DNA from: Planctomycetales bacterium 71-10
Lineage (GTDB): Bacteria; Planctomycetota; Planctomycetia; Isosphaerales; Isosphaeraceae
Assembly (NCBI GenBank): GCA_001898385.1
Contig: MKTT01000036.1
Location: 67,870 to 131,869 of the forward strand
DNA: 64,000 nt
Direction: 5' to 3'
The translations under genes were made by a program, and so were the position numbers. The notes under the pieces are model-generated. The model saw only the letters and a list, made by a program, of their open reading frames with translations, did not search any database and was not told the origin of the DNA. This document shows positions 12,775 to 20,114 of the stretch, piece by piece (position 1 is the first letter of the stretch; each line of letters starts with the position of its first letter).

Positions 12775-12816
12775 CGGCGGTTCGGCTCCGGTCTGGGGGT
12801 CTGGAATCGGCCATCC

Positions 12817-12865
12817 GTCCCCTCTCCCGCCGGGAGAGGGTAGCCGCGCAGCGGCGGGCGAGGGT
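12817..12865 (+). repeat. REP-like repeat A1 (CCCTCTCCC variant)
   Basis: Two adjacent hairpins: CCTCTCCCG/CGGGAGAGG, then CCGCGCAGCGG-type, ending in GGCGAGGGT. It is the outer left member of the nested block; its inverted partner is at 13246-13291. Confidence 0.75.
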
Positions 12866-12924
12866 CGCGGGGGCGCGGAGGGCATGACGGTCGCGTTGCA
12901 TCCTCGCCGACTTATGCCAAGCAG

Positions 12925-12955
12925 CCTTCTCCCTCAAGGGTGCTCCGTCGAAAAC
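12925..12955 (+). repeat. repeat C, forward copy
   Basis: About 30 bp ending in CGTCGAAAAC and preceded by CCCTCAAGGGTGCTC. The same motif occurs inverted at 13182-13212 and forward at 46306-46332, so it is a separate small dispersed family found next to repeat A. Confidence 0.6.
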
Positions 12956-12979
12956 ATGCCGGTGCGGGTCGAAGGCGGT

Positions 12980-13156
12980 CTTCCCCCCTCGCGGGGGAAG
13001 ACAGACCGCGAAGCGGTCAGATGAGGGGGACGCGAACCACGGGTGCCGTCGGGAGCCCAGGAGGCCCGTCTGACCGGCTCGGGATTCCGACGCCTTTCTC
13101 GCTCGTCGTCCCCCTCATCCGGCCCTTCGGGCCACCTTCCCCCGCGAGGGGGGAAG
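12980..13156 (+). repeat. composite repeat, 177 bp: A forward - centre - A reverse (copy 1)
   Basis: Repeat A2 (12980-13032) has the hairpins CTTCCCCC/GGGGGAAG and GACCGC/GCGGTC, then GATGAGGGGGACG. Repeat A3 (13107-13156) is an inverted variant with CCGGCCCTTCGGGCC as its inner hairpin. The 74-bp centre is homologous to the centres at 15438-15509 (inverted) and 43791-43869, so the whole 177-bp unit, not just its ends, has been copied around the genome. Confidence 0.75.
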
Positions 13157-13181
13157 GCCGTTCATCGCTCTCATCCCGAGT

Positions 13182-13212
13182 GTTTTCGACGCAGCACCTC
13201 AAGGGGAAAAGG
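13182..13212 (-). repeat. repeat C, inverted copy
   Basis: It begins GTTTTCGACG and continues AGCACCTCAAGGGG, the reverse complement of the family at 12925-12955. Together the two C copies bracket the composite A unit symmetrically at 25 bp on each side. Confidence 0.6.
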
Positions 13213-13245
13213 GGTCGATCGCCCCGGCCCTTCCGAGATCCGACG

Positions 13246-13291
13246 ACCCTCGCCCGGCCCTTCGGGCCACCCTCTCCCGGCGGGAGAGGGG
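13246..13291 (-). repeat. REP-like repeat A4 (CCCTCTCCC variant, inverted)
   Basis: It contains CCGGCCCTTCGGGCC followed by the CCTCTCCCG/CGGGAGAGG hairpin. It is the inverted partner of A1 and closes the nested block. Confidence 0.7.
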
Positions 13292-13338
13292 ACTTCGAAC
13301 GGCTCGCCCGACCGCCCTCCCGACGCCCCGAACATCCG

Positions 13339-15309
13339 TCACTTCGCCGCAGGCTTCCCCCCATCATTCGTCCGCGCCCCCCGCCGGAGCAAGGCCTGGA
13401 CGACGCCGCCGGCGCTGACGGGGGGGCGTCGGGACTTCATCAGGTCGGCGCGGGTGAAGGAGTCGCCGACGGGGAGGTCGACGTCGATGTAGCCGATCAT
13501 CATCTCCTCGAAGGTCTGGTCGCCCCAGCGGACGGTCTTCGTCGGGTCGGGGTTGGAGGGGTTGGCGGCCGAGTTGTCGTAGTGGGCCGTGCAGTCGATG
13601 ACGGTGCCGGCGGGGAGGGTCATCGGCTCCTTCAACGTGTAATAGCTCTGCCAGCCGAAGTCATACGCCGGCACGGAGAGGAGCGTCTCGGGCTCGCCGC
13701 CGGGCTTCGTCACGACGTACTTGAAGTCCTTGCCGCGGACGTGCATGTGGGGCATGAAGCTGAGGAGCCGGACCTCCTTCGGGAGCGTCATCGCGGCCGT
13801 CACCGGGACGTTCGGCTCGCCGGGGGGGATGATGAAGCCCCCCTCGGCGATCGGCAGCGTGAACGCCTCGCGCGTGACGGGGCCCTTGGCGAAGATCAGG
13901 CCCAGCTTCGAAAGATCCTGGTGCGGCCGGCCGTCGGGCGTGTAGTGCAGCTCGAAGATGAAGTCGGAGCCCGCCGGGACCTTCTTGGCCGTCCCCTCGG
14001 CGTAGCTCGAAGGCATGTCGCCCGGGGCGTAGCCGCACAGGTGCGAGCCCCCCAGGCCCAGCCGTCGCTGCTTGGTATGGTCGTCGACGTAGACGATGAT
14101 GTGGTGGACGATCGAGCGATCCCCCGGCATCGCCTCCGCGGCGCGGACCCAGACGTCCTCCTTGAAGTTCGAGGGGACCCGGACGCGGACGTAGTCCATC
14201 ACCCCCTGCGCGGGGATCGACTGGACCTCGGGGATCTCGAACACGACGTCGGGCTCGCCGATCGACCAGCCCTCGGGGAAGGTCTTCGCGGCCGGGAGGT
14301 CTTTCGGGTCGCCGAGTGGACTCCCCTGGTCGATCCAGGCGAGGAGCTTCGCGCGTTCCTCGGCGGAGAGGCTGCGGTCGTTGGCGAAGGCGCCGTGGCG
14401 GGGGTCGGCGTGCCAGGGGGGCATGCGGCGGTCGTCCACGACCTCGCGGATCATGGCCGAGTGCTTGCGCACCTCGTCGTAGCTCGTCAGCGAGAACGGC
14501 GCGACCTGGCCGGGCCGGTGGCACGACTGGCACTTCTCCTGGACGATCTTCGCGGCGGCCGACGCGAACGTCACCGGACCGACGTCCTCGGGCTTCGGCC
14601 CGTCGGCGTCGCGGAGGGCGCGGATCTCGTCGGAGGGGGTGCGGACGCGGGAGGCGGCGGGCTTCGCGGCCGGCTTCGGCGCGGCGCGCTCGATCAGGCA
14701 GCCGGCGACCTCCGTGGCCGGGACCTCGACCGCGCGGCGGGCGAGGACCGCGTCGATGGCCTCGCGGAGATGATGCCGCGACGGCTCCGGCTTGCGGGCG
14801 CCGACGGCGTACTGGTCGTCGATCGCGCCCCGGTAGCGGATCCTCGCCGCGCCGTCGAGGAGGACGACCTCGGGGGTCCGTTCGGCCATGAGCGCGTCGG
14901 CGACCACGTTGCCGGGGTCCTTCAGGACCGGGAAATCGAGGCCGAACTCCTTCGCCTTGGCTGCGAGTTCCTCGTCGGAGTCGCCTGAATTCGCGTCGAC
15001 GGCGAGGAAGACGATCCCCTTCGGGCCGTACTCGCGGCTCAGCTCGACCAGGCGGGGATAGTACAGGTCGCCCACGGGGCACTGAGTCCCTACGAAGACG
15101 ATCGCCGCCCCGGCCTTGCCGGCGAAGCCGTAGAGCCGGACGTCGGCCTTCGACGTCACGTCCTTTAGCGCGAAGTCCCGGACGCGCGAGCCGACCAGGC
15201 GGTCGACGGCCGGGGGGTTCGCGTCCTCGGCGGCCGAGACCCGGGGCGTCGCGAGGGCGGCGGCGATCGCGAGGAGGGCGGCCGTCCGGATCCGTGCGAG
15301 ACGAAGCAT
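13339..15309 (-). CDS. redoxin - cytochrome c - copper type II monooxygenase-like fusion, secreted
   Basis: This 656-residue exported protein has a signal peptide (residues 1-27, ending VSAAED). Residues 40-190 form a peroxiredoxin/thioredoxin-like domain with FVGTQCPVGD, a single cysteine. A one-haem cytochrome c-type site CQSCH lies near residue 261. The region after about 360 resembles the copper type II, ascorbate-dependent monooxygenase fold, with HHIIVYVDD near 401 and MPHMHVRGKDF near 521 as copper-ligand histidines. Such fusions are recurrent in planctomycetes (family knowledge); the substrate is unknown. The start at ATG 15309 is supported by GGAG 7-10 nt upstream. An alternative start 24 codons earlier lies near a repeat and is unlikely. 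Confidence 0.8.
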   Translation of the reverse strand: MLRLARIRTAALLAIAAALATPRVSAAEDANPPAVDRLVGSRVRDFALKDVTSKADVRLYGFAGKAGAAIVFVGTQCPVGDLYYPRLVELSREYGPKGIVFLAVDANSGDSDEELAAKAKEFGLDFPVLKDPGNVVADALMAERTPEVVLLDGAARIRYRGAIDDQYAVGARKPEPSRHHLREAIDAVLARRAVEVPATEVAGCLIERAAPKPAAKPAASRVRTPSDEIRALRDADGPKPEDVGPVTFASAAAKIVQEKCQSCHRPGQVAPFSLTSYDEVRKHSAMIREVVDDRRMPPWHADPRHGAFANDRSLSAEERAKLLAWIDQGSPLGDPKDLPAAKTFPEGWSIGEPDVVFEIPEVQSIPAQGVMDYVRVRVPSNFKEDVWVRAAEAMPGDRSIVHHIIVYVDDHTKQRRLGLGGSHLCGYAPGDMPSSYAEGTAKKVPAGSDFIFELHYTPDGRPHQDLSKLGLIFAKGPVTREAFTLPIAEGGFIIPPGEPNVPVTAAMTLPKEVRLLSFMPHMHVRGKDFKYVVTKPGGEPETLLSVPAYDFGWQSYYTLKEPMTLPAGTVIDCTAHYDNSAANPSNPDPTKTVRWGDQTFEEMMIGYIDVDLPVGDSFTRADLMKSRRPPVSAGGVVQALLRRGARTNDGGKPAAK

Positions 15310-15387
15310 CGACTTCTCCGTGATGGTGTTGCGGGGCGGGCCAGGATGATCGGAGGGCGTCGCTTCGAGGATCAGCATCATGACGTC

Positions 15388-15563
15388 CTTCCCCCCTCGC
15401 GGGGGAAGGTGGCCCGAAGGGCCGGATGAGGGGGACGACGAGCGCGAAAGCCGTCGGGATCCCGAGCCGGTCGGACGTGCCGTCGGATCCCGACGGCGCC
15501 CGCGCTCCGCGTCCCCCTCATCTGACGCCTTCGGCGTCTGTCTTCCCCCGCGAGGGGGGAAGA
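15388..15563 (-). repeat. composite repeat, 176 bp: A - centre - A inverted (copy 2)
   Basis: Left end 15388-15437 carries CTTCCCCC/GGGGGAAG and GGCCCGAAGGGCC; right end 15510-15563 carries GACGCCTTCGGCGTC and GGGGGAAGAC. The centre, read on the minus strand, matches the 13033-13106 centre; both encode the chance peptide MRGTTS-K-VGIPSRSD in opposite directions, a convenient sign of homology. Confidence 0.7.
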
Positions 15564-15612
15564 CTTCGGCGCGATCCCCCGAAACTGGAAGCCAACCTAG
15601 CCGGAAGCGACC

Positions 15613-15640
15613 TTGTACGAAATCGGAATTCTTCTATACC
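15613..15640 (+). promoter_or_regulatory. possible promoter of the ArnT-like operon
   Basis: TTGTAC (15613-15618) and TATACC (15635-15640) are 16 bp apart in an AT-richer patch, 75 bp before the gene start. The match is only moderate. Confidence 0.3.
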
Positions 15641-15715
15641 TGCGACGCGGTGCGCCCGGGTCATGGAACCTCCGGGCCGCGATTTCGGACCGCGAACCGA
15701 CGAGCCGGAGCCGGA

Positions 15716-17398
15716 ATGGAACCGGAGACCACCCATCGCCCCGCCGCCCCGGCCCGCGACCCGGTCGCGCCCCGACGCCTGCGCCGGCTCGCCGTCGCGC
15801 CCGAGGGGTTCGGGTCGACGACGGTCGCGCGCTGCGTCGCGGCGATGACGGCGCTCGGGCTGCTCGCGCGGCTGGCGCGCTACGCTCAGGGATTACCCTT
15901 CTGGTCGGACGAATGTTTCCTGGCTTCGAATTTCCTCGGACGGGGGTTCCTCGGCCTGGCGAAGCCGCTGGACAACGGCCAGGTGGCACCGCTCGCGTTC
16001 CTGTGGGTCGAGCGGGCCGCGGTGCTGGCGCTGGGGTTCTCGGAGTGGTCGCTGAGGCTGTTCCCGCTGCTGTGCGGCCTGGCGTCGGTGGTCCTGTTCG
16101 CGTTCGTGGCCCGGCGGGCGCTCTCGGGCCCGGCGACCGCGGCGGCCGTGGCGATCTTCGCGGTCTCGGTCCACCCGATCCGGCACGCGGCGGAGGTGAA
16201 GCCTTACGCCTCCGACGCCTTCGCGGCACTGGTGCTGCTCGCCCCGGCGCTGGCCTGGCTGGAGCGTCGCGACGGCTCGTGGCGGCTCTGGCTGCTGCTG
16301 GGGCTGCTGCCGCCGTGCCTCGCCTTTTCGAACCCCGCGGTGTTCGCGGCGGGGGGGATCCTGGTCGGCCTGGCGGTCCCCGTCTGGCGGACGGGGCGGG
16401 CGAAGGAGCGCGGGGCCCTGGTGTGCTGCGGGCTGATGCTCGCCGGGCTGACCCTGGCGTTCCATATGGGCTTCGGGGCGTCGCAGAGCGCCGCGGCCAT
16501 CGAGGGCCTGCGGCGCTACTGGTCGCCCGGCTTCCCGCCGCTGGACGAGCCCGCGAAGGTCCCCGGCTGGCTGCTGGGCGCGCTGACGGGGAGCGTCTTC
16601 GCTTATCCCGGCGGCGGCGCGAAGGGGGCCAGCGCCGCGACTTCCCTGGCCTGCCTGGTCGGCGCGATCGCCCTGGCCCGTCGCGGACGGGGGGCGATGG
16701 TCGTCGCCCTGTCGGCCCCGCTGGGCCTGAACCTGATCGCCGCCGGGCTGCAACGCTACCCGTTCGGCCCCGAGGCCCGGCTGGCCCAGTATGCGGCCCC
16801 GACGATCGGCATCCTGGCCGGCGCGGGGGTGGGGACGCTGCTGGAGTCGATCCGGCGGCCGAGGTTGCGGCGCGCGGTCGCGATCGCGGGGCTGGCGGGG
16901 ATGGTCGCGTGCGCGATCGTCCCGCAGGTCCATAGCTGGCGGCACCCGTACCGGATGCCGCACGACCGCGAGGCCCGCGAGTTCGCCCGGACGTTCTGGC
17001 CGGAGTTGTCGCGCGACGCCGTCGTCGCCTGCGCGCACCTGGACTTCGGCCTCGAACGGCCGGGGACGTGGCAGGGCCAGCGGGCGTGGTACCTCTGCAA
17101 CCAGGCCGTCTGGTCCCCCTCGCGGCGGGCGGGCGGGCCGAGGCTCGACGAGGTCTCGGACGATCGCCCCCTGCGCTGCGTGCTGTTCAACGAGGACCCC
17201 TCACGGCCCGAGATCGCCGCGTGGCTCGCCCGGATGCGGTCCGACTACCGCCTGCGATCGACCCGCGAGATCCCCGTCCGCTCCACGTTCGGCGACCAGG
17301 GCCGGATTGTGGTGGAGACCTGGCGGGTGTACGAATTCACGCCGCTCCCCTCGAAGGCCGCATCGGTCCCGACCAACCCCGGAGAGATCCCAGGATGA
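15716..17398 (+). CDS. ArnT/GT39-like multi-pass membrane glycosyltransferase, paralogue 1
   Basis: This 560-residue protein has about ten hydrophobic segments followed by a soluble C-terminal domain. The first extracytoplasmic loop has WSDECFLASNFLGRG, the Asp-Glu pair typical of the GT39/ArnT/PMT_2 superfamily, in which a lipid-linked sugar is transferred. The ATG was chosen because GGAG lies 5-6 nt upstream; open frame before it runs through repeats. It is followed by a paralogue with an ATGA overlap, so the two are co-translated and may act as a pair. The acceptor (lipid, protein or polysaccharide) is unknown. Confidence 0.75.
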   Translation: MEPETTHRPAAPARDPVAPRRLRRLAVAPEGFGSTTVARCVAAMTALGLLARLARYAQGLPFWSDECFLASNFLGRGFLGLAKPLDNGQVAPLAFLWVERAAVLALGFSEWSLRLFPLLCGLASVVLFAFVARRALSGPATAAAVAIFAVSVHPIRHAAEVKPYASDAFAALVLLAPALAWLERRDGSWRLWLLLGLLPPCLAFSNPAVFAAGGILVGLAVPVWRTGRAKERGALVCCGLMLAGLTLAFHMGFGASQSAAAIEGLRRYWSPGFPPLDEPAKVPGWLLGALTGSVFAYPGGGAKGASAATSLACLVGAIALARRGRGAMVVALSAPLGLNLIAAGLQRYPFGPEARLAQYAAPTIGILAGAGVGTLLESIRRPRLRRAVAIAGLAGMVACAIVPQVHSWRHPYRMPHDREAREFARTFWPELSRDAVVACAHLDFGLERPGTWQGQRAWYLCNQAVWSPSRRAGGPRLDEVSDDRPLRCVLFNEDPSRPEIAAWLARMRSDYRLRSTREIPVRSTFGDQGRIVVETWRVYEFTPLPSKAASVPTNPGEIPG

Positions 17399-19080
17399 GC
17401 ACGGACGCTCACGCCGCCGAAGTCGCCGCGCCGCTGGTCCCGCTGGGGGTCGGAGCCGCCTCGGAAGCCGACGACCGCTGGTTTGAACGGGCGAGCTGGA
17501 TGCTCGTCGGGCTGGGGGTCCTGGTCCGGCTGGTCCGGTTCCTGGTCGACTACCCGATCTGGCACGACGAGGCGTTCCTGGCCGCGAGCCTGTGGGACCG
17601 GGGCCCTGCCGAGCTGGCGAAACCGCTGGAGTACGGCCAGGTCGCGCCCTGGATGTTCCTGCTCGTCGAGCGGCTGTTCGTGACGACGCTCGGCTACAAC
17701 GAGATGACGCTCCGGCTGTTCCCGACGCTGTGCAGCATGGCGAGCGTGGTCGTCTTCCGGCACATGGCCGCGCGCGTGCTGCGGGGCTGGGCCCTGGTGC
17801 TGGCGACGGCGATCCTGGCCGTCGCGTTCTACCCGATCCGCCACGGCAACGAGATCAAGCCGTACGCAACCGACCTCCTCGCCGCCATCGTCCTCCTGAC
17901 GATCGCCGTCGAGTACCTCCGCCGGCCCGATCGGTCGCGATGGTGGTGGATCGGCGCCGCCGCGATGCCGGCGCTGCTGGGGATGTCGTATCCGGCGGTG
18001 TTCGTCGCCGGCGGCGTGGCCGCGGCGCTCGCGCCGGGGATCCTGCTGAAGGGGAGCAACCGGGTCCGCGCGGGGTTCGTGGCCTACGGGCTGGCGATGG
18101 TCGCGACGTTCGCCGTGATCTACCTCGCGGCGACGGTCTCGCAGCAGAAGGCGATGGGCGACCATTACCGCTTCGGCTACTGGCGCGAGTCGTTCCCGCC
18201 GATGGACGCCCCGCTCTGGATCCCGCTCTGGCTGGTCGACGCCCACGCCGGCAACCTGATGGCGTATCCCGTCGGCGAGCGTCGCGGCGGCAGCTCCGCG
18301 ACCCTGATCTGCGCGGCGGTCGGCCTCGTCGCCCTGTGGCGGTCCGGGCGGCGGACGACGGCCGCGGTTTTCCTGGCACCGTTCGGCCTGGGGCTGGTCG
18401 CGGCCTTCCTGGGCAAGTACCCGTATGGCGGCGAGGCCCGCATCGTGCAATACCTGGCCCCCTCGGCCTGCCTGGCGGCCGGCCTGGGGATGGCCGCGCT
18501 GGCCTCGAAGATCCGCCGGCCCGAGGCCGCGGCGCGCGTGCCGCGGATCCTGCTCGGGGCGATGGTCGCGCTGGGGCTCGGGCTGATCGGGAAGGACCTG
18601 GTCATGCCCTACCGCGTCTATAAAGACGTGAAGACCCGCGAGTTCGCCCGCTCGTTCTGGACGGAGCAAGCCCGCGACGCCGACCTCGTCTGCGCCAGGG
18701 CCGACCTGGGGGTGGAGATCGACCCGCACACCTGGGAGGCGGGGATGTCGGCCGTTTATTTATTCCACCAGCGGCTCTATTCGCCCCGGCACCGGGCGAA
18801 GGAGCCGTTCCGGGCGAAGCCGGGGTCGTGGTCGGCCGACCACCCCCTGCGGCTGGTCCTGTTCCGCGACTACGCGGAGGACGACCCGAACATGCAAGCG
18901 TGGCTGATCGCCATGGGCCGCACTTACGAGCTGCGCCAGGCCCGCGAGTTCGTGGTCGACCCGGGGCCGTCGAAAGAGTCTTGGCTGCGGGACACTTACG
19001 GCGTGTTCGACTTCGTCCCGAGGAACGAGCCGCGGGAGGCGGTCGCGCCCGGCCCGGTTGGGGGGGCGCGACGGTTCTAA
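17395..19080 (+). CDS. ArnT/GT39-like multi-pass membrane glycosyltransferase, paralogue 2
   Basis: This 561-residue protein is clearly a duplicate of the preceding one. Shared stretches include IWHDEAFLAASLWDRG with the loop acidic pair, LRLFP(T/L)LC, YPIRH-EIKPYA and a C-terminal Y-FHQ/Y-CNQ region. The loop reads HDE where paralogue 1 has SDE. The ATG overlaps the upstream TGA. Divergence between the two is considerable, so the duplication is old and both copies are likely functional. No polysaccharide or lipid A-type genes adjoin to reveal the acceptor. Confidence 0.75.
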   Translation: MSTDAHAAEVAAPLVPLGVGAASEADDRWFERASWMLVGLGVLVRLVRFLVDYPIWHDEAFLAASLWDRGPAELAKPLEYGQVAPWMFLLVERLFVTTLGYNEMTLRLFPTLCSMASVVVFRHMAARVLRGWALVLATAILAVAFYPIRHGNEIKPYATDLLAAIVLLTIAVEYLRRPDRSRWWWIGAAAMPALLGMSYPAVFVAGGVAAALAPGILLKGSNRVRAGFVAYGLAMVATFAVIYLAATVSQQKAMGDHYRFGYWRESFPPMDAPLWIPLWLVDAHAGNLMAYPVGERRGGSSATLICAAVGLVALWRSGRRTTAAVFLAPFGLGLVAAFLGKYPYGGEARIVQYLAPSACLAAGLGMAALASKIRRPEAAARVPRILLGAMVALGLGLIGKDLVMPYRVYKDVKTREFARSFWTEQARDADLVCARADLGVEIDPHTWEAGMSAVYLFHQRLYSPRHRAKEPFRAKPGSWSADHPLRLVLFRDYAEDDPNMQAWLIAMGRTYELRQAREFVVDPGPSKESWLRDTYGVFDFVPRNEPREAVAPGPVGGARRF

Positions 19081-19219
19081 AACCCTCGGATGGCTCTGGC
19101 CAACGCGACCGCGCAGGGATAAGCTGGGAGATGAAGTGGGCGTGAAGCCGGCCCCGCCGAGGGGGCGGCTCCGCGTCCCGAGGTTGACGATGTCACGATT
19201 CGTCGCGACGGGGCCTGTC

Positions 19220-19507
19220 ATGCGCCTGGAGGCCATAATCCTTCCGGAGCTTGGGGCGGATCCCGCCACGCCGATCGTCGTCAGCCACTGGTACGTCGGG
19301 CGAGGCGGGCACGTTTGGGAAGGGGAGCAGCTGGTCGAGATTTCGGCCGGCCCCCTGACCTTCGACGTCTCCGCGCCCGCGACCGGACGCCTCGTCGAGA
19401 TCCGAGGGCGCGAGGACGACCCCGTGAAGCCGGGGGAGATCCTCGGGTACGTCGCGCCGGCCGAGGGGGGCGTCGCTGGTCGCGGCGACGTCACGCGCCG
19501 ACGCTAG
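19220..19507 (+). CDS. lipoyl/biotinyl-like domain protein lacking the modified lysine
   Basis: This 95-residue protein matches the N-terminal lipoyl domain of 2-oxo acid dehydrogenase E2 subunits: ILPELG at the start, WYVGRGGHVWEGEQLVEI, TFDVSAPATGRL and PGEILGYV. At the hairpin where functional domains have Asp-Lys, this one reads Gly-Pro (residues 44-45), so it probably cannot carry lipoate or biotin. An upstream in-frame ATG at 19190 would add ten residues. No E1, E2 or E3 gene is nearby. It may be a fossil domain or a protein-binding module. Confidence 0.6.
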   Translation: MRLEAIILPELGADPATPIVVSHWYVGRGGHVWEGEQLVEISAGPLTFDVSAPATGRLVEIRGREDDPVKPGEILGYVAPAEGGVAGRGDVTRRR

Positions 19508-19528
19508 CTTGTCAGGTCGCCGTCGGTC

Positions 19529-20014
19529 ATGACCACGTTTCACGAACGATCCGCTGGCGTCATCCCCTACCATCGCGGCGAGGGCCGGGCGTACACCTAC
19601 CTGGTCCTGCACTCCGCGACGGTGCGGAACCCGCGCGCCAAGTGGGAATTCCCCAAGGGGGGCGTCGAGGCCGGCGAGACCCCGCGCCAGGCCGCCGGCC
19701 GCGAGTTCCAGGAGGAGACCGGCCTCCCCGGCTGGGACTTCCGCGACGGCTTCGAACGCACGCTCTCGTACACCTACATCCGCCGCGGACGCAAGGTCGT
19801 CAAGACCGTCACCTACTACCTGGTCGACGTCCGCTCGCCGATCCTGCCGACCCGCTCCGAGGAGCACGTCGAGGACCCCCACGGCCACTGGTATCACTGG
19901 GGGACCTTCGAGGAGATCAACCGCCTCCTCTACCACACCAAGATCCGCCAGGTCTTCGCCGAAGCCCAGGCGTGGATCCTGCGCTCCGACGATGGAGCGC
20001 CCCCGGCGGGGTGA
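19529..20014 (+). CDS. Nudix hydrolase (Ap4A-hydrolase-like)
   Basis: This 161-residue cytoplasmic enzyme has an intact Nudix box at residues 44-66: G, five residues, E50, seven residues, R58-E59, E62-E63 and G65. FPKGG before the box and a short family length suggest the bis(5'-nucleosyl)-tetraphosphatase group, which cleaves dinucleoside polyphosphates, but substrate cannot be fixed from sequence. It lies 21 bp after the lipoyl-like gene and may be co-transcribed with it. A repeat A hairpin follows its stop. Confidence 0.85.
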   Translation: MTTFHERSAGVIPYHRGEGRAYTYLVLHSATVRNPRAKWEFPKGGVEAGETPRQAAGREFQEETGLPGWDFRDGFERTLSYTYIRRGRKVVKTVTYYLVDVRSPILPTRSEEHVEDPHGHWYHWGTFEEINRLLYHTKIRQVFAEAQAWILRSDDGAPPAG

Positions 20015-20044
20015 GGCGATCAGCCGATGGTGTTCGTCCGAACC

Positions 20045-20073
20045 CGTCCCCTCTCCCGCCGGGAGAGAGGACG
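20045..20073. repeat. solo repeat A hairpin between convergent genes
   Basis: CCTCTCCCG/CGGGAGAG arms form one strong hairpin. Lying between the ends of the Nudix gene and the convergent adaptor gene, it could also terminate transcription from both sides. Confidence 0.55.
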
Positions 20074-20114
20074 GGCCCGGAAGCGAGGCTCCGCGTGCAG
20101 GGCCGACGCCCGCC

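Larger units (their letters stand above)
12775..13338. other. gene-free region filled by a nested palindromic repeat block
   Basis: I find no gene in these 564 bp. They hold, in order, repeats A1, C, A2, a 74-bp centre, A3, C and A4, the last three being inverted copies of the first three. Open frames here are made of repeat sequence and have no support. Confidence 0.8.
15310..15715. other. divergent intergenic region with composite repeat and weak promoter
   Basis: These 406 bp hold no gene. They contain the second 176-bp composite repeat (15388-15563) and a possible promoter for the ArnT-like operon at 15613-15640. Confidence 0.7.

Noticed and set aside
12775-13338. CRISPR array
   Set aside because: Repeats alternate in orientation, differ in length and are not separated by unique spacers of constant size.
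13017-13367. A 116-codon frame in the repeat block, with relatives in other repeats
   Set aside because: The similarity (MRGTTS-K-VGIPSRSD) arises from repeat DNA in both orientations, not from protein conservation.
12940-14988. A 682-codon plus-strand frame through the repeat block and the redox fusion
   Set aside because: Its start lies in repeats and the rest is antisense to a gene with clear motifs.
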